Shown: positions 1 to 7,105, numbered from the stretch's first letter. The stretch is DNA of 11,919 bases from an uncultured Clostridia bacterium (GCA_946613705.1 CAMOFU010000058.1:1-11919); one strand, 5' to 3'. Numbers and translations are program-made. Notes: generated by a model not told the origin, from the letters alone.

Positions 1-38
1 CCCCTCGGAGCGTGACTGCGTTTTTTCCCCCGTGACCC

Positions 39-64
39 AAAAACAGATCCGACGTTCCGATCTG
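39..64 (-). terminator. Intrinsic terminator of the left-hand minus-strand operon
   Basis: On the minus strand a hairpin with a 6-bp stem (CAGATC pairing with GATCTG, at 59-64 and 44-49 on the plus strand), extended inside a G-G mismatch by two more pairs, is followed directly by TTTTT (complement of 39-43). It lies about 25 nt beyond the stop codon of the COG2426 gene, where the operon running from 3203 to 89 should end. The stem is short but the U-run is good. Confidence 0.7.
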
Positions 65-88
65 CATAACAGCGGGGCGGGTGCATCA

Positions 89-565
89 TTATTTAGCTGC
101 CGCCGTGAATGCCGCGACACCCGTAAGGCTCAGCACCGTCATGATTATGCCTGCCAGCAGGACTCCGAGCACGACCGCAAGAACGCTCTTCTTGAAATCA
201 AGATCGAGCATACTTGCCGCAAGGGTGCCCGTCCATGCTCCCGTCCCCGGGAGAGGTATGCCGACGAACAGCAGCAGCGCAACGTATATCCCGCGCCCTG
301 CCTTAGCCTGGAGCTTCTCGCCGCCGTGGGCGCCCTTTTCAAGGCAGAAGGTGAAGAACTTCCCTATCACCCGCTTATCCGCGCCCCACACCAGCACCTT
401 CCTCGCAAAGAAGAATATTATCGGCACGGGTATCATGTTGGCGAACATACACAGCGGCAGTGCCTGCTGCCACGGTATGCCCTTGATGATGCCGAACGGT
501 ACCCCGCCTCTGAGCTCCACCAGCGGGACCATAGATATAAGAAATGTGAGTATATAGCTTGTCAT
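89..565 (-). CDS. COG2426 small multidrug-export family membrane protein
   Basis: This is a 158-residue integral membrane protein matching the COG2426 / Sm_multidrug_ex family. Visible hallmarks are the N-terminal ELRGGVP (about residues 17-23) after a first hydrophobic segment, a second membrane segment at about 36-54 with paired prolines, and GIPLPGTGAWTG (about 102-113) leading into the C-terminal hydrophobic stretch at 125-155. The family name implies small-molecule export, but the biochemical role of most members is unproven, so substrate is unknown. The start at 565 was chosen because it follows an AGGAAAGGA ribosome site; the frame stays open upstream to 748 but that stretch overlaps the preceding gene and lacks family character. 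The start codon overlaps the upstream TPR-like gene's stop by 4 nt (ATGA), which implies translational coupling. It is the last gene of the operon, just before a terminator. Confidence 0.85.
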   Translation of the reverse strand: MTSYILTFLISMVPLVELRGGVPFGIIKGIPWQQALPLCMFANMIPVPIIFFFARKVLVWGADKRVIGKFFTFCLEKGAHGGEKLQAKAGRGIYVALLLFVGIPLPGTGAWTGTLAASMLDLDFKKSVLAVVLGVLLAGIIMTVLSLTGVAAFTAAAK

Positions 566-1356
566 ACTGTCTGTTCCTTTCCTGTTGCTGCGGCAGAGAG
601 CGCTTCGAGCTGCGCCCGCAGCCCTTCGATGCTCCTGCGCTGATATACCGTGACCGCATCGCGGGCAGCTGTCCGGGCAGCATTCACCGCATAGCGGAGC
701 CGCCCTGTTTTCATATAGCACAGCGCCAAAAACATCTCGCAGTCGCATCTGGCGGCATTGCCTATCGCATAAGCAAGAGCCTGAGTAAAATAATTCTCTG
801 CCTTGATATAATCCCCGCCCGCAAATTCGAGCGCGCCCATCGTATGGAGCACGGGCATCGCAGAGCTGCGCAGCCGCGCCCGATCGAAGAAATATCTGCT
901 CTGCTCGTATATCCCTGCGGCGGCGGCAACATCGCCCGCCATCAGATTTGTATAGACGTATATGTTGAAATATTCCTCCTTCGAGCTCTCGCAGAGATCG
1001 CGCAGGTCTATCTCCGCAAGCACCTCAAAGCAGCGCTCGTAGCAGCACCCCTCGCTGAGATAGGAGGCGAGCACCAGCTGGTTCTCGGCCTTCTGCGCGG
1101 GAGTCTTTGAGCCTTTTACTCTCCTGTACACTATCCCGAGCAGCTCGGGGGTGATACCGTTTTCAAACATTATCTGCCGTATCCTTCTGTCCTCACGGAA
1201 GCGGCGGAGCCTGAAGATCAGACGCATCATCAGTCTCGCGGCGATAAAGCACACGCCCGCGATGCAGCCGAACCTTAACATATCGGGCGGGACAGCGGTG
1301 CGCCCGCCTATCAGCCAGACTGCTGCTGTGAGTGCGGCGGCGAACCAGAACGCCAT
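562..1356 (-). CDS. Membrane-anchored TPR-like protein of unknown function
   Basis: I do not recognise a named family. The 264-residue product has two hydrophobic segments at residues 1-18 and 27-48, then a basic stretch (RLRRFREDRR, 49-58), and a soluble helical region rich in Ala, Tyr and Leu. Helix pairs resembling tetratricopeptide repeats are visible, best at about 166-222 (MGALEFAGGDYIKAENYFTQ, then a second A-A-L-CY-KTG-L pair). Such proteins usually act as membrane-tethered protein-interaction scaffolds; that role is inference. The ATG at 1356 follows AAGGAG with a 6-nt spacer. An in-frame TTG at 1392 follows AAGGAGGTGA (1397-1406), a perfect Shine-Dalgarno match, so a form 12 residues longer (276 aa) is a real alternative. 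The stop overlaps the COG2426 start by 4 nt. The context with an O-antigen ligase-like gene suggests a cell-envelope role. Confidence 0.75.
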   Translation of the reverse strand: MAFWFAAALTAAVWLIGGRTAVPPDMLRFGCIAGVCFIAARLMMRLIFRLRRFREDRRIRQIMFENGITPELLGIVYRRVKGSKTPAQKAENQLVLASYLSEGCCYERCFEVLAEIDLRDLCESSKEEYFNIYVYTNLMAGDVAAAAGIYEQSRYFFDRARLRSSAMPVLHTMGALEFAGGDYIKAENYFTQALAYAIGNAARCDCEMFLALCYMKTGRLRYAVNAARTAARDAVTVYQRRSIEGLRAQLEALSAAATGKEQTV

Positions 1357-1429
1357 GATTATCTCCTTGCTGTAATTGAACGGTCTGAGCAAGCCGTCAC
1401 CTCCTTGATCTGCTCCCGCATACACGGGG

Positions 1430-1714
1430 CTATATCGCCGAATGCCACCTTTTGACGGCAGAGGCGCAGTCTGCCTCGGGTCTGAGCGCCCTTATCTCGA
1501 CATAGCAGCCGCATTCAAGGCACATACCGTCGAGCAGTCTTTCACAGCTGCGGCACTGTGCGAGCCGCGACTGATATATCTCCCCGCTCACCCGTCTGTC
1601 GGCAGGGACATTGCGTATGTACTCCAGCAGCCCCGCCCTTATCTCGTCCTCATCAAGCTCCGAGAGCAGGCATCTCACGCAGGGCTTCTTCAAGGGTCTC
1701 CCTTCCGTCTGCAT
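1430..1714 (-). CDS. DUF6171 family cysteine-rich small protein
   Basis: This 94-residue protein resembles the DUF6171 family of short Firmicutes proteins with no assigned function. Its cysteines are arranged as CxxC at 12-15, CxxC at 54-57, then C65-x2-C68-x-C70 and C83, ending in a KRWHSAI tail. The spacing (CVRC near the N-terminus, CRSC then CLECGCYVEIR) suggests one or two zinc ribbons or an Fe-S site; metal identity is inference. The middle (about 18-50) is acidic and helical. The start at 1714 lies 4 nt after the stop of the ligase-like gene, with a weak ribosome site (GGGAAAG) inside that gene's last codons, so translation is probably coupled to it. A 73-nt gap separates it from the TPR-like gene. 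Confidence 0.75.
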   Translation of the reverse strand: MQTEGRPLKKPCVRCLLSELDEDEIRAGLLEYIRNVPADRRVSGEIYQSRLAQCRSCERLLDGMCLECGCYVEIRALRPEADCASAVKRWHSAI

Positions 1715-1718
1715 ACGT

Positions 1719-3203
1719 TTACTTTCCCGCAGTTTTCCTGACCGCGCCGTAGCTCCAGATCAGTCCCGCACAGATGAAGAAGAACGGTGTGCTTTCGAGC
1801 GAGCTGATATTGAAGAACGCCTGTATCGCATAAGCTGTCACAGCGGTCATCACGGCGGGAGCTGCCCAGCCGACCTCGCCCCTGATGAATGCCCCGACTG
1901 CCTTCACGCCGCGGACTACCGTTATCAGCAGGAATATCACATACAGCGCGAGCGTTACAAAGCCCCGCTGCATCGCCGTATCGACATACTCGTTATAGGT
2001 CCTGTCTATGGTGAGCCCATAGCTTGATGCTGCCTCCCAGTTATCGGGGCCGATGCCGAGCAGCGGGCTCTGCTCCGCGACGAACATTCCGTCGTCCCAC
2101 AGGTAGGTATACACCCACTCGTCGGAATCCTGCTTCTGGAGCAGCATGAGCATCCTGATCGAGTCTGTGCGGATCACCTCTTCGTCGCAGAACACCTTGT
2201 AGCCGTCCGACTCGGGGTAGGCGCTGACCTGCGCCGCAAGTGTACCGCCCATCGCTCCGCAGACGAGAACGAGTGCGCACACAGCCGCGATCACGGTATT
2301 CCTGCTGCCCGAGCTGTTTTCAGACTTGTTTTTCTTTGCATAAACGACAGCTGTTATGCAGCCGATGACCGCCGCACTGCCTATGCCGACCCATGCAGTG
2401 ACCGTTCTTGTCAGCACGCCCGCTATCGCCATGAGCATACCTGCCCCGCCGTATGCGAGCCTTGCATTGCCATTTGAGTACAATAAGCCCGCAAAAGCAG
2501 CGGCAAAGGCTATCGTGAGCAGTGCCGCCAGTGCATGAGGTGTCATCGCAAGGCCGTTTGCCGCGGGTATCGACATAGCCGTCGTGAAGGTCACATTCAG
2601 CTTTGAGAACCAGTTCGGCAGTATATCCTCAAACGCGGGGATAGTCTGCAATATGCCTATCACCGCATTCACCACGCCGATAGTCACGATCACGGTGCAC
2701 AGCCTTCTTCTCCAGCCGTCCCCGACCACGGTGAATGCTGCCGCGAAGAAGCCGTAATAGCCGATGAGCGTGAGAAAGCCCTCTGCTCTGTCGAGATAAC
2801 CCGTCATCGAATCGCTAAGGCTGCCCGATGCCAGTGCAGAGATCAGGCTCATCACAATTATCAGACCCAGCACTGCCAGCGCCCTGTTGTCGGCAAGGGA
2901 TATCTGCTTCTTCATCCTGCCTATCAGGAAGATGCTCAGCCCCAGTATGCCCAGCCCGAACATTATCACTATTACAAAATATATTACCTTGTCGCTCAGA
3001 TAATGCGGGAACGACACACCGCCTATCTCCTCCGTATAATCCACCACGTTCTTGGTAAGATAATACGGTATAGCTGCCAGCTCTATTATCGCCATTGCTA
3101 TGATGCAGTACACAGCGCACAGCTTTTTCGTGCCTTCATCTGTCATATTCAGGATAAAATCCGACTTCTCGCTCGTCCCGAACAGATGCTTGCGGTCAGC
3201 CAT
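1719..3203 (-). CDS. O-antigen ligase/polymerase-like polytopic membrane protein
   Basis: This 494-residue protein has about ten to twelve hydrophobic segments (clear ones at about 27-50, 72-95, 107-127, 142-162, 168-188, 222-243, 252-290, 303-325, 416-430 and 447-467). A large hydrophilic loop lies at about 326-415. That architecture, plus SPLLGIGPDNW at 379-389 in the loop, matches the O-antigen ligase / Wzy_C superfamily, which transfers or polymerises lipid-linked glycans on the outer face of the membrane. In a Gram-positive host the product would be a capsule, wall polysaccharide or glycosylated polymer; substrate is unknown. The loop ends with YN-x9-G-xx-T (403-417), which fits the WaaL-type H[NSQ]x9Gxx[GTY] motif except that the usual His is Tyr. 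The start at 3203 follows an AGAGGTG ribosome site. It is first in a four-gene operon, and I see no clear promoter in the 65 bp upstream. Confidence 0.8.
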   Translation of the reverse strand: MADRKHLFGTSEKSDFILNMTDEGTKKLCAVYCIIAMAIIELAAIPYYLTKNVVDYTEEIGGVSFPHYLSDKVIYFVIVIMFGLGILGLSIFLIGRMKKQISLADNRALAVLGLIIVMSLISALASGSLSDSMTGYLDRAEGFLTLIGYYGFFAAAFTVVGDGWRRRLCTVIVTIGVVNAVIGILQTIPAFEDILPNWFSKLNVTFTTAMSIPAANGLAMTPHALAALLTIAFAAAFAGLLYSNGNARLAYGGAGMLMAIAGVLTRTVTAWVGIGSAAVIGCITAVVYAKKNKSENSSGSRNTVIAAVCALVLVCGAMGGTLAAQVSAYPESDGYKVFCDEEVIRTDSIRMLMLLQKQDSDEWVYTYLWDDGMFVAEQSPLLGIGPDNWEAASSYGLTIDRTYNEYVDTAMQRGFVTLALYVIFLLITVVRGVKAVGAFIRGEVGWAAPAVMTAVTAYAIQAFFNISSLESTPFFFICAGLIWSYGAVRKTAGK

Positions 3204-3230
3204 ATAAACACCTCTTTCAGTTTACTTTCC

Positions 3231-3262
3231 CTGTCTCTCTGTCTCCCGATCTCCCAATCTCC
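3231..3262 (-). repeat. Imperfect 8-bp tandem repeat upstream of the ligase-like gene
   Basis: Four consecutive 8-bp units run through this stretch (plus strand: CTGTCTCT, CTGTCTCC, CGATCTCC, CAATCTCC), giving a purine-rich strand on the minus (coding) side. The block lies between the rny terminator and the ribosome site of the ligase-like gene, just where its promoter would be expected. It could be a slippage-prone spacer that sets expression, or simply a degenerate microsatellite. Confidence 0.6.
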
Positions 3263-3267
3263 CGAAC

Positions 3268-3303
3268 AAAAAGAGCGAAGCGTTTGATGCGCTTCGCTCT
3301 TTT
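3268..3303 (-). terminator. Strong intrinsic terminator of rny
   Basis: A perfect 14-bp inverted repeat (arms 3269-3282 and 3290-3303, 7-nt loop) contains the core AGAGCGAAGCG. Read on the minus strand it ends in TTTTT (complement of 3268-3272) and begins 22 nt after the rny stop codon. The A and T ends make the stem nearly symmetrical, so some activity on the plus strand is possible. It should insulate the downstream ligase-like operon from rny transcription, unless readthrough is used. Confidence 0.9.
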
Positions 3304-3324
3304 ACGAACTTACTTCCGTTTTAC

Positions 3325-4893
3325 TTACTTAGCGTATTCAACGGCACGGCTTTCCCTTATCAGATTTACCTTTATCTGACCCGGGTAATCCATCTCATCT
3401 TCAATTCTCTTTGCGATCTCTCTTGCCACGAGCACCATCTTCTCGTCGTTGATCTTTTCGGGCTGTACCATGATCCTTACCTCACGCCCTGCCTGTATCG
3501 CAAACGACTTCTCTACGCCGTCGTACGATGTGCAGATCTCCTCGAGCTTCTGGAGCCTCTTGATGTAGTTTTCGTAGTTCTCGCTTCTCGCACCCGGTCT
3601 TGCCGCCGAAATAGCGTCAGCCGCCTGCACGAGCGCAGCAACTACTGTTCTCGTCTCAACATCGCCGTGATGTGCCTCTATCGCGTGGAGCACCTCGGGG
3701 CTCTCCTTATACTTCTTGCAGACATCGACACCGATCTGTACGTGCGAGCCCTCTATCTCGTAGCTCAGCGCCTTTCCGATATCATGCAGCAGACCTGCTC
3801 TTCTTGCCAGATTCGGGTCTATGCCCAGCTCCGAAGCCATCATGCCTGCCAGATGAGATACCTCGATAGAGTGATCGAGAACGTTCTGCCTGTAGCTTGT
3901 CCTGTAGCGCAGTCTTCCCAGCAGCTTCACCAGCTCGTGATTGAGCCCGTGTATGTTGCACTCGAGAACTGCTCTCTCGCCCTCCTGCTTGATCTTGTAC
4001 TCGACCTCGCGCCTTGCCTTGTCTACCATTTCCTCGATGCGCGTCGGGTGTATGCGGCCGTCCTGGATAAGCTTTTCAAGCGCTATCCTTGCGACCTCTC
4101 TTCTCACCTGATCGAAGCATGAAAGTGTTATCGCCTCGGGAGTATCGTCGATTATCAGATCGACACCCGTAAGCGTCTCGATCGTGCGGATATTTCTTCC
4201 CTCCCGACCGATGATCCTTCCCTTCATCTCGTCGTTCGGCAGCGGGACGACCGAAACGGCAGTCTCGGACACCTGATCCGCGGCGCAGCGAGCGATCGCC
4301 AGCGAGATATACTGCCTTGCCTTTGCGTCGCACTCCTCTTTGATCTGCGACTCATAGTTTGCGATCTTGACAGCCTTCTCGTGTACCAGCTCGCCCTCAA
4401 GGTTTGAAAGCAGATACTCCTTTGCCTGCTCCTTGCTGAATTCACTGATCTTTTCCAGCATATCCAGCTGCGAGTTCTTGATCCGCTCAGCCTCGGCTAC
4501 CTTCTCGTCGGCAGACCTGAGCTTTGCCTGCAGAGCCTCTTCCTTCTTCTCGAGATTGTCGAGCTTCTTGTCGATGGATTCTTCCTTCTGGTTGATCCTG
4601 CGTTCCTGCCTCGAGACCTCGATACGTCTTTCCTTGAGCTCCTTTTCCGTTTCCTGGCGGGACTTGTGTATCTCGTCCTTCGCCTCAACGAGAGCTTCCT
4701 TCTTCAAGGTCTCTGCATTCTTCTTAGCATCCTCAACGATCCTTTCGGCTTCCTTCTCGGCAGAACCGATCGCTGCCTCGGCAGTCCTCTGTCTGTCCGC
4801 CTGTCCCTTCCTGTAGAACAGAAAGCCCGAAACGAATGCACCAGCGACAAGGGTTACTACAGCGATAGCTATAGCGATTCCTATACTTATCAT
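3325..4893 (-). CDS. rny: Ribonuclease Y
   Basis: RNase Y is the membrane-bound endoribonuclease that starts bulk mRNA decay and operon processing in many Firmicutes. All parts are visible in 522 residues, close to the 520 of the Bacillus enzyme: an N-terminal membrane anchor (about 4-27); a long charged coiled coil (about 30-200, rich in Glu, Lys and Arg); a KH RNA-binding domain with GRIIGREGRNIR (225-236) and TGVDLIIDDTPE (242-253); and an HD phosphodiesterase domain with the metal-binding LLHDIGK (368-374, H370/D371), preceded by NVLDHSIEVSHLAG (337-350). The C-terminus PGQIKVNLIRESRAVEYAK is typical. The start at 4893 has a strong GGAGGAGG ribosome site. The gene is monocistronic by layout: promoter at 5071-5099, leader of about 170 nt, terminator just downstream. 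No anomalies were seen in catalytic residues. Confidence 0.98.
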   Translation of the reverse strand: MISIGIAIAIAVVTLVAGAFVSGFLFYRKGQADRQRTAEAAIGSAEKEAERIVEDAKKNAETLKKEALVEAKDEIHKSRQETEKELKERRIEVSRQERRINQKEESIDKKLDNLEKKEEALQAKLRSADEKVAEAERIKNSQLDMLEKISEFSKEQAKEYLLSNLEGELVHEKAVKIANYESQIKEECDAKARQYISLAIARCAADQVSETAVSVVPLPNDEMKGRIIGREGRNIRTIETLTGVDLIIDDTPEAITLSCFDQVRREVARIALEKLIQDGRIHPTRIEEMVDKARREVEYKIKQEGERAVLECNIHGLNHELVKLLGRLRYRTSYRQNVLDHSIEVSHLAGMMASELGIDPNLARRAGLLHDIGKALSYEIEGSHVQIGVDVCKKYKESPEVLHAIEAHHGDVETRTVVAALVQAADAISAARPGARSENYENYIKRLQKLEEICTSYDGVEKSFAIQAGREVRIMVQPEKINDEKMVLVAREIAKRIEDEMDYPGQIKVNLIRESRAVEYAK

Positions 4894-5070
4894 TGTATAG
4901 TTTCCTCCTCCTCGTCTGTCGCCCTGACCGCCCCTGTCACAGACGGTGCGGGCTAATATTAAATTGTAAAGATACAGATAAGCAAAATATATTCTATATT
5001 AAAGCTCCACCTCAAAAGTACAAAAAATCGTACCGATGAAACCATATATAAAAACATAATGCATAATATT

Positions 5071-5099
5071 ATTGTATAACAATTTGACAAAATTGTCAA
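5071..5099 (-). promoter_or_regulatory. Sigma-A-type promoter of rny
   Basis: On the minus strand, TTGACA (complement of 5094-5099) and TACAAT (complement of 5071-5076) are separated by exactly 17 bp, a near-perfect housekeeping promoter pointing at rny. Predicted transcription start is near 5064, giving a leader of about 170 nt. The -35 hexamer forms one arm of an inverted repeat TTGACAA-AA-TTGTCAA (5084-5099), so a dimeric repressor could cover it; that part is inference. Confidence 0.85.
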
Positions 5100-5173
5100 G
5101 AGGAAATTCGGTATTTATAACAAAATCCGTATATTTTTTATGTAATTATTACCGCAAGGCACTTTCCCGTGCA

Positions 5174-5211
5174 GATTTCTGCCAATTATTTGCAAGCAGA
5201 CGGCAGATATC
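5174..5211. repeat. Inverted repeat between the rny and iorA promoters
   Basis: Arms GATTTCTGCC (5174-5183) and GGCAGATATC (5202-5211) match at 9 of 10 positions around an 18-nt spacer. The left arm overlaps a shorter perfect inverted repeat GCAGA-TT-TCTGC (5171-5182), and GCAGA recurs at 5196-5200. It lies about 50 bp upstream of the iorA -35 element, a position suited to a regulator. No known binding-site consensus was recognised. Confidence 0.4.
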
Positions 5212-5260
5212 CTGCATCGGCAAGAAAAAACTACATTTATATTCTTTAAAAAGAAAAGTG

Positions 5261-5289
5261 TTGATTTATCGCGAAAGGTGTGATATAAT
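5261..5289 (+). promoter_or_regulatory. Extended -10 sigma-A promoter of the iorA operon
   Basis: TTGATT (5261-5266) and TATAAT (5284-5289) are separated by 17 bp, and TG one base upstream of the -10 box makes it an extended -10 element. Expected start of transcription is near 5296, leaving an 82-nt leader before the iorA ATG. This should be a strong constitutive-type promoter for the whole aryl-acid operon. Confidence 0.85.
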
Positions 5290-5299
5290 ATAAAGTGAA

Positions 5300-5331
5300 T
5301 GTGCCGATGCTTTTTCCTGCATTCGGGCACA
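5300..5331 (+). promoter_or_regulatory. Leader hairpin upstream of iorA
   Basis: TGTGCC (5300-5305) pairs with GGCACA (5326-5331), and GATGC (5306-5310) pairs with GCATT (5319-5323), with a 2-nt bulge and an 8-nt T-rich loop. It would sit at the very 5' end of the transcript, where such hairpins commonly protect mRNA from decay. No T-run follows, so it is not a terminator. Confidence 0.45.
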
Positions 5332-5377
5332 GCGTATCTGAGAAACAAGTATCACACAACGAAAGGAAAGAAAAGCT

Positions 5378-7105
5378 ATGAAAAAACTGATGCTGGGCAA
5401 TGAGGCTTTTGCACGCGGACTGTACGAAGCAGGTTGCAGGATAGCGTCCTCATACCCCGGAACGCCCTCTACCGAGATAACCGAGGAGGTCGCAAAGTAT
5501 GACGAGGTGTATGCCGAGTGGGCTCCCAACGAGAAAGTGGCTATGGAGGTGGCTCTGGGCGCTTCGATCGCAGGTGCAAGGAGCTTCTGCGCGATGAAGC
5601 ACGTCGGGCTCAATGTTGCGGCAGACCCGCTCTACACCGCAGGCTACACGGGCGTTACGGGCGGAATGGTCATTGCAGTCGCCGATGACCCCGGTATGCA
5701 TTCCTCGCAGAACGAGCAGGACTCCCGTCACCATGCGATCGCTTCAAAGGTCATGATGGTGGAGCCCTCCGACTCCGCAGAGTGCAAGGAGTTCGCGAAG
5801 GCTGCCTTCGATCTCTCCGAGAGGTTCGACACTCCGGTTATCGTGAGAATGTCCACCCGTGTGGCGCATTCACAGTCGGCAGTGGAGCTTTGCGACCGCG
5901 AGGAGCATGAGCTGATACCCTATAAGAAGAACATACAGAAATTTGTAATGATGCCCGGAAATGCTATCCGCCGTCACCCCGAGGTGGAGCAGCGCCTTGT
6001 TGATATCCGCGAATATGCCGAGACATCACCGCTCAACAGAGTGGAGTATAACGACACTAAGATCGGCGTTATCGCTGCGGGCATATCCTATCAGTATGCG
6101 AAGGACGCGCTCGGTGCAAAGGCCTCCTATCTCAAGCTGGGCATCGTGAACCCGCTGCCTGTCGAGATCATCAAGGATTTCTGTGACAAGTGCGAAACGG
6201 TCTACGTTATCGAGCAGCTGGACGATGTTATAGAGACTCACTGCAAAAAGCACGGCCTCAACGTACACGGCAAGGACACCTTCTCGCTGCTGGGCGAGAT
6301 CTCGCAGGCTATCGTAAGGGAGAAGATACTGGGCGAGACAGCCGAGTTCAATGAGTTCCCCGAGAACGTGCCTGTCCGTCCTCCCGTTATGTGCGCGGGC
6401 TGCCCGCACAGAGGACTGTTCTACTGTCTCTCCAAGCTGGGCGTTATGGTATCGGGCGATATCGGCTGCTATACGCTGGGCGCGACCGCACCTCTGCAGG
6501 CTATGGACTCGACCATCTGCATGGGCGCTTCCATAAGCGGGCTGCACGGCTTCAACAAGGCAAGGGGAGCCGAGAGCGAGAAAAAGAGCGTTGCCGTTAT
6601 CGGTGATTCCACGTTCATGCACAGCGGTATGACGGGACTTGTGAACATCGCATACAACGCTACCAATTCGACCGTTATAATCCTCGACAACTCCATCACG
6701 GGCATGACAGGCCACCAGCAGAACCCCACCACGGGCAAGAACCTCAAGGGCGACCCCGCTGCGGCTGTAAATCTCGTTGACCTCTGCCACGCTATCGGCA
6801 TAAAGAGCGTAAGAGTGGTCGATCCGTATCATATGGCAGAGACAGAGGCTGTTATAAAAGAGGAGCTCGAAAAGGACGAGCCCTCCGTCATCATCAGCCG
6901 CAGACCGTGTGCGCTGCTCAAATATGTAAAGCACAACCCGCCGCTGCACTGCGATCAGGACAAGTGCGTAGGCTGCAAGCAGTGCCTGAAGATCGGCTGC
7001 CCCGCTATCTCGGTACACAACAAGAAGATGACCATAGACCACACACAGTGCGTAGGCTGCGGCATCTGCACCGAGATGTGCAAGCTCGGTGCGATAGTTA
7101 AATAA
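5378..7105 (+). CDS. iorA: Indolepyruvate ferredoxin oxidoreductase, alpha subunit
   Basis: With IorB this makes the thiamine-diphosphate and iron-sulfur enzyme that interconverts arylpyruvate + CoA + oxidised ferredoxin and aryl-acetyl-CoA + CO2 + reduced ferredoxin. The 575 residues show the N-terminal pyrimidine-binding domain (SSYPGTPSTEI, 24-34; GASIAGARSF, 61-70; HVGLNVAADP, 75-84), CAGCPHRG (339-346), and a thiamine-diphosphate/Mg core with GDIGCYTLG (360-368), GDSTFMHSGMTGLVN (409-423) and LDNSITGMTGHQ (436-447). Two C-terminal [4Fe-4S] motifs follow: C530-C533-C536-C541-Pro, with an extra residue before the last Cys, and C558-C561-C564-C568 followed by Lys rather than Pro. Length and order fit the family. 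The ATG at 5378 has an AAGGAAAG ribosome site. It is the first gene of the operon, 41 nt ahead of iorB. Oxygen-sensitive clusters indicate an anaerobe. Confidence 0.97.
   Translation: MKKLMLGNEAFARGLYEAGCRIASSYPGTPSTEITEEVAKYDEVYAEWAPNEKVAMEVALGASIAGARSFCAMKHVGLNVAADPLYTAGYTGVTGGMVIAVADDPGMHSSQNEQDSRHHAIASKVMMVEPSDSAECKEFAKAAFDLSERFDTPVIVRMSTRVAHSQSAVELCDREEHELIPYKKNIQKFVMMPGNAIRRHPEVEQRLVDIREYAETSPLNRVEYNDTKIGVIAAGISYQYAKDALGAKASYLKLGIVNPLPVEIIKDFCDKCETVYVIEQLDDVIETHCKKHGLNVHGKDTFSLLGEISQAIVREKILGETAEFNEFPENVPVRPPVMCAGCPHRGLFYCLSKLGVMVSGDIGCYTLGATAPLQAMDSTICMGASISGLHGFNKARGAESEKKSVAVIGDSTFMHSGMTGLVNIAYNATNSTVIILDNSITGMTGHQQNPTTGKNLKGDPAAAVNLVDLCHAIGIKSVRVVDPYHMAETEAVIKEELEKDEPSVIISRRPCALLKYVKHNPPLHCDQDKCVGCKQCLKIGCPAISVHNKKMTIDHTQCVGCGICTEMCKLGAIVK

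Larger units (their letters stand above)
4894..5377. other. Divergent rny/iorA intergenic control region
   Basis: This 484-bp, AT-rich stretch separates two divergent genes and I see no credible gene in it. It holds the rny leader (4894 to about 5064), the rny promoter, a central segment of about 160 bp with inverted repeats (5171-5182; 5174-5183 with 5202-5211), the iorA promoter and an 82-nt iorA leader with a hairpin. Its base composition is clearly more AT-rich than the flanking coding DNA. Confidence 0.7.

Noticed and set aside
1..26. G+C-rich end followed by TTTTTT, like the 3' half of a plus-strand terminator
   Set aside because: The pairing arm would lie left of the window, so it cannot be verified. 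It may be the terminator of a convergent gene outside the window.
32..643. 203-codon plus-strand frame at the left edge
   Set aside because: It runs opposite the COG2426 gene, is rich in Arg, His and Cys with no domain features, and crosses the minus-strand terminator.
5072..5293. Small open frame in the rny/iorA intergenic region
   Set aside because: It overlaps both promoters, lacks a ribosome site, and has a composition typical of AT-rich non-coding DNA.
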